From Bacteroidaceae bacterium (lineage in GTDB: Bacteria; Bacteroidota; Bacteroidia; Bacteroidales; Bacteroidaceae): a stretch of 64,000 bases of DNA. The translations under genes and the position numbers were made by a program. The DNA lies in assembly GCA_017469685.1 (NCBI GenBank), contig JAFUFW010000001.1, positions 18,065 to 82,064 of the forward strand. Direction: 5' to 3'. Positions 7,574 through 16,563 of this stretch are shown piece after piece (within the stretch, counting starts at the first letter, position 1; every line of letters starts with the position of its first letter). The notes under the pieces are model-generated. The model ran no database searches, had not been told where the DNA came from, and saw only the letters and a program-made list of their open reading frames with translations.

Positions 7574-10081
7574 TCACCGAAGCTCTGCTCCCAGTTGCTT
7601 CGTCAGGTTCTGAATCAGCTTCTGCATGATGGCGTCGATAGCCTTGTCGTTCAGCGTCTTGGATTCGTCCTGAAGGATGAAGTTGACGGCGTAGGACTTC
7701 TTGCCTGCGGGCAGGTTCTTGCCTTCGTAGACATCGAAGAGGCGGACTTCCTTCAGCAGCTTGCGCTCGGACTGATAGGCGATGGCCTCGATGCGGGCAA
7801 ACTCCACGCTCTTGTCGACGAGCAGGGCCAGATCGCGGCTCACGGCGGGGAACTTGGGCAGCTCGGTGTAGCTGACCTTCTCTTTGCGGATGAGCTTCAT
7901 CACCTGCTGCCAGGCGATGTCGGCGAAGTAAACCTCCGTGGGGATGTCGAAAGTCACCTGCAGGCGCTTGGCCACGATGCCGAGCTGGGCTATGGTCTTG
8001 CCTCCGCGGTTCTCGATGAGGATGCTCTTGGAGAAGATGTCATTAGTTCCTTCCTTAAAGACGAGCGCACCGAAGGGCACGCCGAGGCGCCGGAAGATGT
8101 TCAGCACCTGCGCCTTCAGGCCGTAGAACGTCTGGTCCTCGTCGGCGTGTGCCCACGAGCCGCTGACGCGCCTGCCGGTTGTCCAGAGGCCGAGGTGGTA
8201 GTCCTCGCTGTAGGCATCAAGCACGTGCTTGATGACCTCGGGATCGCGACTTGAACTGACGCCCGGAATGATGTCGGCGCACTTCTTCTCGGCATGGTAG
8301 TAGTAGCAGTTTCCGAACTCGAAGAGCTGGAGGTCTGCACGACGGCGGTTGACGTTGCGGCTGATGCTCTCGAGGCCCCCGAAGAGCAGCGTCTGGCGCA
8401 GCACAGCGAGGTCTTGTGAGAGCGGGTTGAGCAGGCGCACACAGTTCTCTGCCTTGTAGGAGTGCTCATTGTCGTAGTAGGCAGCCTTCGTCAGCGAGTT
8501 GTTGAGGATTTCGTTGAAGCCGGCTCCGACGAGCTGCTCGCCCACGAGGTTCTGCAACTTGTAGCTCTTGTCTGCTTCACCCTTCACGGAGAGGGCGCTG
8601 TTGATGCTTGAAGGTATCTCAACGTTGTTGTAGCCGTAGATGCGAAGGATGTCCTCGACAACGTCGCATGGGCGCTGCACGTCGACGCGGTAGGCAGGCA
8701 CGGTGAGCTTGAGTCCCTCAGCCGTCTCCTCGTCGATACGCATCTCTAAGGAGGTGACGATGCTCTTGACCGTCTCTGCAGGTATGTGCTTGCCTATGAG
8801 GTTGTCGACATAGTCGTACTTCAGGTCGACGGGGAAGTCCTTGATAGGCTCGGGATAGACATCGACGATCTCCATCGAAACCTTGCCTCCGGCCAGTTCC
8901 TGACACATCTTGGCCGCGAGCTTCAGGGCGTAGATCTGGCCGTTGGGGTCGATTCCGCGTTCGAAGCGGAACGAGGCATCGGTCTGCAGGCCGTGGCGAC
9001 GTGCGCTCTTGCGGATCCAAGTGGGATTGAAGTAGGCACTCTCGAGCAACACGTTCTTCGTCGTCTCGTAAGTGCCGCTGCCTTTGCCGCCATAGACGCC
9101 GCCGATGCACATTGGCTCCTCGGCGTTGCAGATCATCAGGTCATGGTCGCAGAGCTTACGGTCGATGCCGTCGAGGGTCTGGAACGGCGTACCCTCGGGC
9201 ATAGTCTTCACGATGATTTCTCCGCCCGTGATCATGTCTGCGTCAAAGCAGTGGAGGGGCAGCCCGAAGGCCATCATGACGTAGTTAGTTATGTCTACGA
9301 TATTGTTGATGGGGCGCAGGCCGATGGTGGTCAGGTGATCCTTGAGCCACTTGGGGCTCTCCTTCACTTCACACCCAGTCACGGTGACGGCGGCGTAGCG
9401 CGGGCAAGCCTCCGAGTTCTCGACGCGGATTGGAATCTGGAGGTCGTGATTGTCAACTTTGAAGTCATCGACGGACGGACGGTGCAAGGCTGTCTGCTTG
9501 CCGTTCTGTACGAGCCATGCGTAGAGGTCGCGAGCTACACCGTAGTGAGAGCATGCATCGGCGCGGTTGGCCGTTATGTCCACTTCAATGAGCCAGTCGC
9601 TCTCAAGGCCGTAGTACTCGGCTGCTGGCGTGCCAACAACAGCGTCGGCGGGGAGCACGATGATTCCGTCGTGGCTGGAGCCGATGCCTATCTCGTCCTC
9701 AGCACATATCATGCCGTTGCTCTCTATGCCACGCAGCTTCGAACGCTTGATGACAAACTCCTTGTCGCCATCGTAGAGTTTGGTGCCGAGCGTTGCCACG
9801 ATGACCTTTTGGCCTGCAGCTACGTTGGGGGCGCCGCATACTATTTGAGCGATGTCCGCTGAACCGACATCCACTGTGCATACGTGCATGTGGTCGCTAT
9901 CTGGGTGTGGCTCGCAGGTGAGCACTTCACCCACGACGAGGCCTTCGAGGCCACCACGTATGGCCTGCACTTCTTCCACGCCGTCCACCTCCAGGCCAGA
10001 GGAAGTGAGGGCGGCAGCTATCTCTTGAGCCGTCAGGTCTGTCTCGACGTACTCTCGGAGCCATTTATAGGAAATATTCAT
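7574..10081 (-). CDS. pheT: Phenylalanyl-tRNA synthetase beta subunit
   Basis: 835 residues starting MNISYKWLREYVE. The frame is open 40 codons further upstream, but the MNIS start is conserved and a -7 promoter box at 10126-10133 lies inside that extension. Domains in order: EMAP-like tRNA-binding domain (about 45-150), B3/B4 editing domain (about 210-390), B5 (about 410-480), the catalytic-like core, and a C-terminal ferredoxin-fold anticodon-binding domain (ELPKFPAVSRDLALL onward, about 740-835). It acts with PheS, which is not in this window, to charge tRNA-Phe in the cytoplasm. It leads the pheT-yebC-PH operon. Confidence 0.96.
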   Translation of the reverse strand: MNISYKWLREYVETDLTAQEIAAALTSSGLEVDGVEEVQAIRGGLEGLVVGEVLTCEPHPDSDHMHVCTVDVGSADIAQIVCGAPNVAAGQKVIVATLGTKLYDGDKEFVIKRSKLRGIESNGMICAEDEIGIGSSHDGIIVLPADAVVGTPAAEYYGLESDWLIEVDITANRADACSHYGVARDLYAWLVQNGKQTALHRPSVDDFKVDNHDLQIPIRVENSEACPRYAAVTVTGCEVKESPKWLKDHLTTIGLRPINNIVDITNYVMMAFGLPLHCFDADMITGGEIIVKTMPEGTPFQTLDGIDRKLCDHDLMICNAEEPMCIGGVYGGKGSGTYETTKNVLLESAYFNPTWIRKSARRHGLQTDASFRFERGIDPNGQIYALKLAAKMCQELAGGKVSMEIVDVYPEPIKDFPVDLKYDYVDNLIGKHIPAETVKSIVTSLEMRIDEETAEGLKLTVPAYRVDVQRPCDVVEDILRIYGYNNVEIPSSINSALSVKGEADKSYKLQNLVGEQLVGAGFNEILNNSLTKAAYYDNEHSYKAENCVRLLNPLSQDLAVLRQTLLFGGLESISRNVNRRRADLQLFEFGNCYYYHAEKKCADIIPGVSSSRDPEVIKHVLDAYSEDYHLGLWTTGRRVSGSWAHADEDQTFYGLKAQVLNIFRRLGVPFGALVFKEGTNDIFSKSILIENRGGKTIAQLGIVAKRLQVTFDIPTEVYFADIAWQQVMKLIRKEKVSYTELPKFPAVSRDLALLVDKSVEFARIEAIAYQSERKLLKEVRLFDVYEGKNLPAGKKSYAVNFILQDESKTLNDKAIDAIMQKLIQNLTKQLGAELR

Positions 10082-10125
10082 GTGTGTTGAAATTACTTTT
10101 GAGCGTTCATGCCCACAATTGCGCG

Positions 10126-10133
10126 CAAAGGTA
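10126..10133 (-). promoter_or_regulatory. -7 box of the pheT promoter
   Basis: On the minus strand TACCTTTG, 45 bp before the chosen pheT ATG. No clean TTTG is seen at -33. It supports the shorter start of pheT. Confidence 0.65.
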
Positions 10134-10173
10134 CAAAATATTTCAGAAAAAGGTAGCCAATATACATATTTTT

Positions 10174-10191
10174 TTTCGTGCGCGCGCGAAA
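10174..10191 (-). promoter_or_regulatory. Near-palindromic GC-rich motif upstream of pheT (possible operator)
   Basis: The 18-mer TTTCGTGCGCGCGCGAAA has 8 of 9 positions paired. Its 16-bp core is identical to the element in front of hisH at 63308-63325, in the same orientation relative to the gene. An operator role is inferred from symmetry and shared position only. Confidence 0.4.
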
Positions 10192-10269
10192 TATTCTGCA
10201 TCGGCAGCCCTGCCGGTTAAAAATAAGGGGGCAGGCACACAGAACTGCAGCGTTTAAAAATGTTAAATA

Positions 10270-10385
10270 AACCCTTAAGGGTTATGGCCTGAACCCTTAA
10301 GGGTTTTGCCGATAACCCTTAAGGGTTTTTGCAAAAAGGCTTAAGGGTTTCTGACGAAGGGTCTGAGAGATCCTTATGAAGGGTT
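10270..10385. repeat. 22-bp-periodic array of the palindrome AACCCTTAAGGGTT (locus 1)
   Basis: Perfect 14-bp palindromes start at 10270, 10292 and 10314. A one-arm-decayed copy (AAGGCTTAAGGGTT) starts at 10336. All starts are exactly 22 bp apart. Half-sites AAGGGTC (10357) and AAGGGTT (10379) follow. The array occupies the 400-bp gap between the dnaB terminator and the pheT promoter. The remaining gap sequence shows a small CGGCAG..GCCG hairpin near 10202 and nothing else recognisable. Confidence 0.9.
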
Positions 10386-10429
10386 GTGAGGCAGGTTCGT
10401 GTGAGGCCTAAGAATTAACGGGAACAAAA

Positions 10430-10469
10430 AAAGCCTCCGCAATGTTGAGGCTCACATTGCGGAGGCTTT
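10430..10469 (-). terminator. dnaB terminator
   Basis: Perfect 15-bp arms (AAAGCCTCCGCAATG and its complement, 10430-10444 and 10455-10469) with a 10-nt loop and seven T on the minus strand, 12 bp after the dnaB stop codon. Confidence 0.92.
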
Positions 10470-10480
10470 ATGCACTTAGC

Positions 10481-12067
10481 TTAGAAGGGAACATCGTTCA
10501 TCGATGGCGGCGGACCAAAAGGTGAGTCGGCATTGCTGGCGGGTCCGAGGGGCGCCCGGTCCGGAGCCTCGCTCGCAGGCAGCTCAGGTCCGTCTGGCGC
10601 AGGTTCATTGAGCTTTGAGTCCATAGGTCTGCTCTCGCCTGGCATAGGTATATAATCATCCTCGTCGAGGTCCTGGAAGCGAGCGTATTCGTTGCGAAAG
10701 CGCATGAGGATTGTGTCTACTGCGCCGTTGCGATGCTTTGCAATGATGAATTCAGCCATACCGCGCATGTTGTGTCCCTGCTCGTCGTTGTAGAGATGAT
10801 AGTACTCAGGTCGGTGAATGAAGCACACCATGTCAGCATCCTGCTCGATTGCTCCTGACTCGCGGAGGTCGCTGAGCTGTGGCCTCTTTCCTTCGTAGCC
10901 TTCGCGGCCTTCAACACCACGGTTGAGCTGGGAGAGAGCAATGATGGGAATGTTCAAGTCCTTAGCAAGTCCCTTGAGAGCGCGTGAGATGTTGGAGACT
11001 TCCTCCTGTCGCGAGCCGAAGCTGGTTCCAGAAGCGTTCATGAGTTGCAGATAGTCGATGAGGATAAGCTTCACGCCATGTTCCCGCACCAGTCGGCGAG
11101 CCTTAGTGCGCAACTCGAAGATAGAAAGCGAAGGGGTGTCGTCGATAAAGAATGGAGCATCGTAGAGCGTGCGTATGCGATTGCCAAGCTGTCCCCACTC
11201 ATAAGGCAGCAACTGCCCGTTCTTAATCTTGTCGCCGGTGATCTCGCAGACGTTGACCATCAGACGCTTGACCAACTGTACGTTGCTCATCTCGAGCGAG
11301 AACATGGCTACAGGTTCGCGCATGTCAACAGCTATCTTCTTTGCCATCGAGAGCACGAAGGCAGTCTTACCCATTGACGGGCGTGCGGCAATGATTATGA
11401 GGTCGGAATTCTGCCAGCCGCTGGTGATCTTGTCGAGATGAGAGAAGCCACTGGCAAGCCCTGAAAGGCCGTCCTGTCGTGCGGCAGCTTTCTGTAGCTC
11501 AGCATAGGCCTCATGGATCACCGGATTAATCTGCACGAAGTCTTTCTTAAGGTTTTGCTGCGAGATTTTAAAAAGCTTATCCTCAGCAGATTGCATCAAG
11601 TCCTCTACATCAATAGTCGAATCGAAGGCATCACGTGAAATCTCGCTGGAGAAAGTGATTAGCTGACGGGCAAGGGCCTTCTGAGCGATGATGCGCGCGT
11701 GGTACTCGATGTGGGCTGACGATGTCAGGTTAGATGAGAGCTGCACGAGATAAACCGGTCCGCCGGCCTCCTCAAGCAAGCCTTGGGAATCAAGGTAATC
11801 GCGCACGGTAAGTATGTCGACAGGCCTCTGCTGAACAACGAGGGAGCGAATGGCGTCGAAGATTACCTTATGGCGGTGGTCGTAGAACGAGTCGGGCTGG
11901 AGCACTTCGCTTACACGAGCAAAAGCGTCCTGCTCGATAAGCAGAGCGCCAAGCACAGCCTGCTCCATCTCTATATTCTGTGGTTGCTGGCGCCCGAAAG
12001 CATCCTCGGCCGGGACATTGACCTGCTTAGTGCGCGAGCGCGGACGGCGTGAATTATCTGAAGGCAT
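10481..12067 (-). CDS. dnaB: Replicative DNA helicase DnaB
   Basis: A 528-residue hexameric helicase. The N-terminal DnaG-interacting domain (about 30-135, starting PQNIEMEQAVLGALL) is followed by a RecA-like ATPase with Walker A ARPSMGKTAF (about 227-236), Walker B ILIDYLQLM, and DnaB motif SQLNRGVEGR. The C-terminal tail is Pro/acidic rich and poorly conserved. It unwinds DNA ahead of the replisome. No intein or insertion is visible. It appears monocistronic with its own terminator. A short A/T-rich region with ATTATGGATTAGAGATTATAG-like filler precedes the start. Confidence 0.97.
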   Translation of the reverse strand: MPSDNSRRPRSRTKQVNVPAEDAFGRQQPQNIEMEQAVLGALLIEQDAFARVSEVLQPDSFYDHRHKVIFDAIRSLVVQQRPVDILTVRDYLDSQGLLEEAGGPVYLVQLSSNLTSSAHIEYHARIIAQKALARQLITFSSEISRDAFDSTIDVEDLMQSAEDKLFKISQQNLKKDFVQINPVIHEAYAELQKAAARQDGLSGLASGFSHLDKITSGWQNSDLIIIAARPSMGKTAFVLSMAKKIAVDMREPVAMFSLEMSNVQLVKRLMVNVCEITGDKIKNGQLLPYEWGQLGNRIRTLYDAPFFIDDTPSLSIFELRTKARRLVREHGVKLILIDYLQLMNASGTSFGSRQEEVSNISRALKGLAKDLNIPIIALSQLNRGVEGREGYEGKRPQLSDLRESGAIEQDADMVCFIHRPEYYHLYNDEQGHNMRGMAEFIIAKHRNGAVDTILMRFRNEYARFQDLDEDDYIPMPGESRPMDSKLNEPAPDGPELPASEAPDRAPLGPASNADSPFGPPPSMNDVPF

Positions 12068-12165
12068 TCTTGGATTATGGATTAGAGATTATAGTTTACA
12101 GTTTATGAAATTGTGAAATGACGTTAATTCTTTTGTCATTTTTCTGCTATATGCTGAATTCTATT

Positions 12166-12173
12166 TATTTTTG
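12166..12173 (+). promoter_or_regulatory. -7 box immediately before folK
   Basis: TATTTTTG ends 8 bp before the folK ATG at 12182. Transcription from this box would start at or within a few bases of the ATG, implying a leaderless or nearly leaderless mRNA. Confidence 0.5.
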
Positions 12174-12181
12174 CAAGCGAA

Positions 12182-12580
12182 ATGAGTAGTCACACCCTTT
12201 ATATCGCATTGGGCAGCAATATGCTGACAGCTCCGCGCGTGCTTGAATGGGCGCGGCGGAAGATGCGCGCCATGTTCGGGCTGCTCAGGGCAAGCAAGCC
12301 TGTCTGGACGGAGCCTATTGACTACCCCTACCCTTTCCTCTTCCTGAATCAAGTCGTTGAAATCACTACCGAGCGGCCACTGGCAGTGCTGAGAGTTCTG
12401 CTCAAGACCCTGGAGGAGGAGATGATGGCTCGCAAGTCCGTCACAGAAGAAGGACGGAGGATCATAGACATCGACCTGCTGGCTTTTGACGGCGAGGTGC
12501 TGCGCCCCGACGACTGGCAACGGTCTTACGTCCAGGAAGGAGTGGCTGAGATTAATGCGATGAAGAGCCGCAGGCGCTAA
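12182..12580 (+). CDS. folK: HPPK, 6-hydroxymethyl-7,8-dihydropterin pyrophosphokinase
   Basis: A 132-residue enzyme that transfers pyrophosphate from ATP to 6-hydroxymethyl-dihydropterin in folate synthesis. The N-terminal strand YIALGSNM and the signature RRIIDIDLLAFDGEVL (about 97-112, with the two Mg-binding Asp) are intact. It is slightly short for the family, the C-terminus ending soon after the LRPDDW segment. It converges on the PBP1A gene with a 9-bp gap and no hairpin between them. It is a stand-alone gene, not fused to folB or folP. Confidence 0.9.
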   Translation: MSSHTLYIALGSNMLTAPRVLEWARRKMRAMFGLLRASKPVWTEPIDYPYPFLFLNQVVEITTERPLAVLRVLLKTLEEEMMARKSVTEEGRRIIDIDLLAFDGEVLRPDDWQRSYVQEGVAEINAMKSRRR

Positions 12581-12589
12581 CCCACCATT

Positions 12590-14929
12590 TTATTCGTCGC
12601 TGAACAAATCGTCGAGGCCAACGGCTTCGTCCACTTCCTCGTACTCGCTAACATCGTCGGTCACTGCACAGGGGTCGAAACCAGGAGGCAGGTCGAACTG
12701 CTCGCTCTGGGTATAGCTCAGGCTTGCGTCGGCAAACACTTTCTGGAGGAATTGCGCACATATTGGCAGTGAGGCTGCAGCGCCCTGTCCGTAGGACATG
12801 TTGTTGAAGTGAATGTCGCGCTCGTCGCCGCCGACCCAGGCCCCGAACGCCAGCGAAGGCGTGTAGCCGACGAACCAGCCGTCGGAATTGTCGTTGGTTG
12901 TACCTGTCTTGCCGCCCATTGGAGCGGTGATGCCATAGCGGCTGCGCATACGCTGGCCCGTACCTCCGTCTACGACACCGCGCATCAGCACAATCATCTT
13001 CGAAGCGCTCTCCTCGCTGATGACCTCATTCATGCGTGGTGCGAACTCGGCAAGGACGTTCCCGTCGGCGTCCTCAATGCGCGTCACATACATAGGCGAC
13101 AGACGAATACCCTTATTAGGGAAGGCTGTGTAGGCAGAGACCATCTCGAGAACGGATATGTCGCAGGGGCCGAGACACAATGACATCGACGGATGAATGT
13201 CCTGATTCAGGATTCCGAACTCATGGAGCAGGCGCACGAAGGCTGAGGGGCTGAGCTGGCTCATCAGGTAGGCAGAGATCCAGTTGTTGGACTGTGCCAG
13301 CCCCCACTTGAGTGTCACCATCTCGCCGTAGCGGGCACGGCTGCCGTTGCGGGGCGTCCATGTCTGCCCGCCAGGAATCTGATATGTCTGCTGCACGTTG
13401 GGCGCCACGTCGCAGGGGCTCCAGCCGTTCTCCATCGCAAGCGTGTAGAGGTAAGGTTTGATAGTAGAACCTACTTGGCGGCGTCCCACGCCTGCCATGT
13501 CATATTGAAAGTGGCGGAAATTGATGCCGCCCACGTAAGCTTTGACAGCTCCTGTGTGCGTGTCCATGCACACGAAGCCCGAGCGCAGGAAGCCTTTAGT
13601 GTACTTTATGCTGTCCATTGGCGTCATGGTGGTGTCCACATCGCCATTGGGCGAATAGAGGGTCATCTCAACGGGCGTATTGAAAGCCTTTTCAATCTCA
13701 GAGGAGCTGGCGCCATCGCTCTTCATCATCACATAGCGCTCGCTCTGACGCATGGCGCGGTCGAGGTCCTGACGGGCCTTCTCGGCACTGATGTTTGAGC
13801 CATAGGGTGCATTAGCCTTGCCACGGCGCTCGGCGTTGAAGAGCGGCTGCAGGTAACCTACGACATGGTTTGCCATAGCCTCCTCAGCATAGCGCTGCAT
13901 GCGACTGTCGATGGTTGTGTACACCTTCAGACCGTCAGTGTAAATATTGTAGGCCGTGCCGTCCTTCTTGCGGTTCTTGTTGCACCATCCGTAGAGCGGG
14001 TCTGTCTCCCATGCCAGGCTGTCCTCGAAATACTTCTGGCGCTGCCACGAGGCATAGTTCGAACGCTCCGGGCGCTTTGCCATAAGCATCGTGCGGAGGT
14101 GCTCGCGCAAGTAGGTGGCTTCGCCCTCCTTGTGGTCCACTCGGTGGAAGTCGAGCTCGATAGGCTGAGGTTGCAGCGAATCAACTTCAGCCTGAGTGAG
14201 ATAACCAGCCTTCTGCATCTGCGAAAGCACCGTGTTGCGGCGGGCCAGCGCACGTTCGGGGAAGCGCACAGGATTGTAGTAAGAGGGATTCTTGCAAAGA
14301 CCTATTAGCAGGGCACTCTCGTTCACCGTCAACGCTTTAGGCTCCTTATTGAAATAAGTCTTAGCTGCCGACTTAAGGCCCACGGCGTTGTGCAGGAAAT
14401 CAAAGTAGTTGAGGTACATTGTCAGGATTTCCTCCTTCGTATAAAGGCGCTCGAGCTGCACGGCGATGACCCACTCAATGGGCTTCTGCGAAAGACGTTC
14501 TTCAACACTGGTAGCCTGGGCCGAATAAACCTGCTTTGCCAGCTGCTGAGTGATTGTGGAACCGCCGCCCGCATTCTTCTGCCTCAGTAAGCCACGCTTG
14601 AAGATGGCGCGCAAAAGCGCACGGAGGTCTACGCCTGAATGGTCATAGAAACGAACGTCCTCGGTAGCCACAAGAGCCTGAACGGTCGATGGCGCTATAT
14701 CGTCGTAGCTCACGAACACACGGTTGGCACGCGTGTAGCTCCACGTGCCAAGGACATGCCCGTCAGCCGAGATAACCTGCGAGGCAAACTTATTCACAGG
14801 GTTCTCCAACTGCTGAAGGTCTGGCATATATCCGATATAGCCTTTTGCTATAGCCCAGAAAGCAGCAACGCCGCCGGCCAAGGCCAGGAAGAGCAGCACC
14901 CAAAGCAATATGATTATCTTCTTTCTCAT
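12590..14929 (-). CDS. Bifunctional penicillin-binding protein 1A
   Basis: 779 residues: a short cytoplasmic tail and one transmembrane anchor (about 5-28), then a GT51 glycosyltransferase domain with EDVRFYDHSGVD (about 91-102, catalytic Glu) and GGSTITQQLAKQ, and a transpeptidase domain. The latter has the serine motif GSTIKP, the second motif SNNW, and KTGTT (about 680). It polymerises and cross-links peptidoglycan on the outer face of the inner membrane. The C-terminus ends in an acidic tail. The promoter at 14993-15026 is divergent from pyrB. Confidence 0.95.
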   Translation of the reverse strand: MRKKIIILLWVLLFLALAGGVAAFWAIAKGYIGYMPDLQQLENPVNKFASQVISADGHVLGTWSYTRANRVFVSYDDIAPSTVQALVATEDVRFYDHSGVDLRALLRAIFKRGLLRQKNAGGGSTITQQLAKQVYSAQATSVEERLSQKPIEWVIAVQLERLYTKEEILTMYLNYFDFLHNAVGLKSAAKTYFNKEPKALTVNESALLIGLCKNPSYYNPVRFPERALARRNTVLSQMQKAGYLTQAEVDSLQPQPIELDFHRVDHKEGEATYLREHLRTMLMAKRPERSNYASWQRQKYFEDSLAWETDPLYGWCNKNRKKDGTAYNIYTDGLKVYTTIDSRMQRYAEEAMANHVVGYLQPLFNAERRGKANAPYGSNISAEKARQDLDRAMRQSERYVMMKSDGASSSEIEKAFNTPVEMTLYSPNGDVDTTMTPMDSIKYTKGFLRSGFVCMDTHTGAVKAYVGGINFRHFQYDMAGVGRRQVGSTIKPYLYTLAMENGWSPCDVAPNVQQTYQIPGGQTWTPRNGSRARYGEMVTLKWGLAQSNNWISAYLMSQLSPSAFVRLLHEFGILNQDIHPSMSLCLGPCDISVLEMVSAYTAFPNKGIRLSPMYVTRIEDADGNVLAEFAPRMNEVISEESASKMIVLMRGVVDGGTGQRMRSRYGITAPMGGKTGTTNDNSDGWFVGYTPSLAFGAWVGGDERDIHFNNMSYGQGAAASLPICAQFLQKVFADASLSYTQSEQFDLPPGFDPCAVTDDVSEYEEVDEAVGLDDLFSDE

Positions 14930-14992
14930 AGTCCTGTCATGAGCGAGGCGGCTTCACGCGCCTTGCATTTAACGAGCGGGGGAATTAGGTTG

Positions 14993-15026
14993 CAAATATA
15001 CGCCCTTTTTCGAAAAAGGATTCAAA
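14993..15026 (-). promoter_or_regulatory. Promoter of the PBP1A gene
   Basis: Minus-strand TATATTTG (14993-15000) with TTTG 22 bp upstream (15023-15026), about 64 bp before the start codon. Confidence 0.6.
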
Positions 15027-15105
15027 GAAACAGAGAAAAGTGTGAAAAAAATATTTGTTTCGTATTCTTTATGCCCTTCAATGGTGAAGAATAAAAACTT
15101 TAGCC

Positions 15106-15113
15106 TATATTTG
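15106..15113 (+). promoter_or_regulatory. -7 box of the pyrB-pyrI-glyA operon
   Basis: TATATTTG lies 53 bp before the pyrB ATG; no good -33 match is visible. No UMP-responsive leader hairpin was recognised in the short leader. Confidence 0.55.
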
Positions 15114-15166
15114 CGCGAGGAAATAAAAACTCTCACACAGCTCAACTCGATTATCAGCCCACAACT

Positions 15167-16111
15167 ATGAATCAAAGCTTGGTTTCTATTGCAGGCCATT
15201 CGCGCGAAAAAATAGAGTATCTGATCCGCATGGCGCAGGAGTTTGAGAAGCACCCCAACCGGCTACTGCTGCAGGGGCGCGTCGTCGCAACTCTTTTCTT
15301 CGAACCATCAACCCGCACACGCCTGAGTTTTGAAACGGCCGCCAACCGCCTCGGAGCCCGCGTCATTGGCTTCGCCGACCCTAAGGTGACCAGCGGCACC
15401 AAGGGCGAAACACTCAAGGACACAATCATGATGGTCTCTAACTACGCTGACATAATCGTAATGCGCCATCACCTCGAGGGCGCTGCACAGTATGCCAGCG
15501 AGGTCTCTCCTGTGCCCATCATCAATGCCGGCGACGGAGCCAACCAGCACCCTTCACAGACGATGCTCGACCTCTACACCATCTATCAGACGCAAGGCAC
15601 GCTGGACAACCTCAATATCTATCTCGTGGGCGATCTCAAATATGGCCGAACTGTTCACTCCCTACTCACAGCCATGCGACACTTCAACCCGACATTCCAC
15701 TTCATAGCACCAGACGAGTTGGCAATGCCTGAGAGTTACAAGCAATACTGTCGCGACAACGACATACGGTACATTGAACATCAGGACTTCGATGCCGACG
15801 TCATCGCAGGCGCTGACATATTATATATGACGCGCGTGCAACGCGAGCGCTTCACCGACCTGATGGAATACGAACGCGTCAAGGACCGCTACCTGCTCAA
15901 GCTCGACATGCTCGCAAAGGCGCGCCCGAACATGCGAATCCTTCATCCCCTTCCACGCGTAAACGAGATAGAATATTCTATCGACGATGACCCTCATGCT
16001 TACTATTTCCAACAGGCCCGCAATGGCCTCTTCGCCCGCGAGGCACTCATCTGCGACGCACTGGGCATCGGGCTCGAACAAGTACAAAACGACAAAACCA
16101 TAATCCTATGA
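15167..16111 (+). CDS. pyrB: Aspartate carbamoyltransferase catalytic subunit
   Basis: A 314-residue enzyme making N-carbamoyl-aspartate from carbamoyl phosphate and aspartate, the committed step of pyrimidine synthesis. The carbamoyl-phosphate loop [12 protein letters not shown] (about 45-56), the [11 protein letters not shown] loop (80s loop), HPSQTMLD and HPLPRV are all present. Its last four bases overlap the start of pyrI (ATGA, 16108-16111), so the two subunits are translationally coupled for a 2:3 holoenzyme. Confidence 0.97.
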   Translation: MNQSLVSIAGHSREKIEYLIRMAQEFEKHPNRLLLQGRVVATLFFEPSTRTRLSFETAANRLGARVIGFADPKVTSGTKGETLKDTIMMVSNYADIIVMRHHLEGAAQYASEVSPVPIINAGDGANQHPSQTMLDLYTIYQTQGTLDNLNIYLVGDLKYGRTVHSLLTAMRHFNPTFHFIAPDELAMPESYKQYCRDNDIRYIEHQDFDADVIAGADILYMTRVQRERFTDLMEYERVKDRYLLKLDMLAKARPNMRILHPLPRVNEIEYSIDDDPHAYYFQQARNGLFAREALICDALGIGLEQVQNDKTIIL

Positions 16112-16563
16112 AACGACAAGAATTGATCGTTTCCGCACTCGACCACGGAACAGTCATCGACCATATCCCCTGCGACCGTCTCTTCGAAGTCATCAATCTG
16201 CTTCACCTGCAGGACATGACCAGCAAGGTAACCATAGGCTTCAACCTTAAGTCGGCCAAGATGGGCACCAAGAGCATCATAAAGATAGCCGACCGCTTCT
16301 TCACCGATGAAGAGCTGAACCAACTCTCCGTAGTAGCCCCGAACGTAACGCTCGCCATCATACGCGACTACGAGGTCGTTGAGAAGCGCTCCGTGACTCT
16401 CCCAGAAGAGCTGCACGGGCTTGTGCGCTGCAACAATCCCAAGTGCATAACCAACAACGAGCCTATGAAGACCGTCTTCCACTTGAAAGACAGGCAGAAA
16501 GGTACAATCCGTTGCCACTATTGCAACCACGAACAGGAAATCCGTAAAGTGAAAATACAATGA
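16108..16563 (+). CDS. pyrI: Aspartate carbamoyltransferase regulatory subunit
   Basis: 151 residues: an N-terminal nucleotide-binding domain ([19 protein letters not shown]) and a C-terminal zinc domain with four cysteines (CNNPKC and CHYC). It binds the CTP/ATP effectors and links the PyrB trimers. The start overlaps pyrB by 4 bp and its end overlaps glyA by 4 bp (ATGA, 16560-16563). This points to allosteric enzyme control and coupled translation. Effector response is from family knowledge. Confidence 0.96.
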   Translation: MKRQELIVSALDHGTVIDHIPCDRLFEVINLLHLQDMTSKVTIGFNLKSAKMGTKSIIKIADRFFTDEELNQLSVVAPNVTLAIIRDYEVVEKRSVTLPEELHGLVRCNNPKCITNNEPMKTVFHLKDRQKGTIRCHYCNHEQEIRKVKIQ

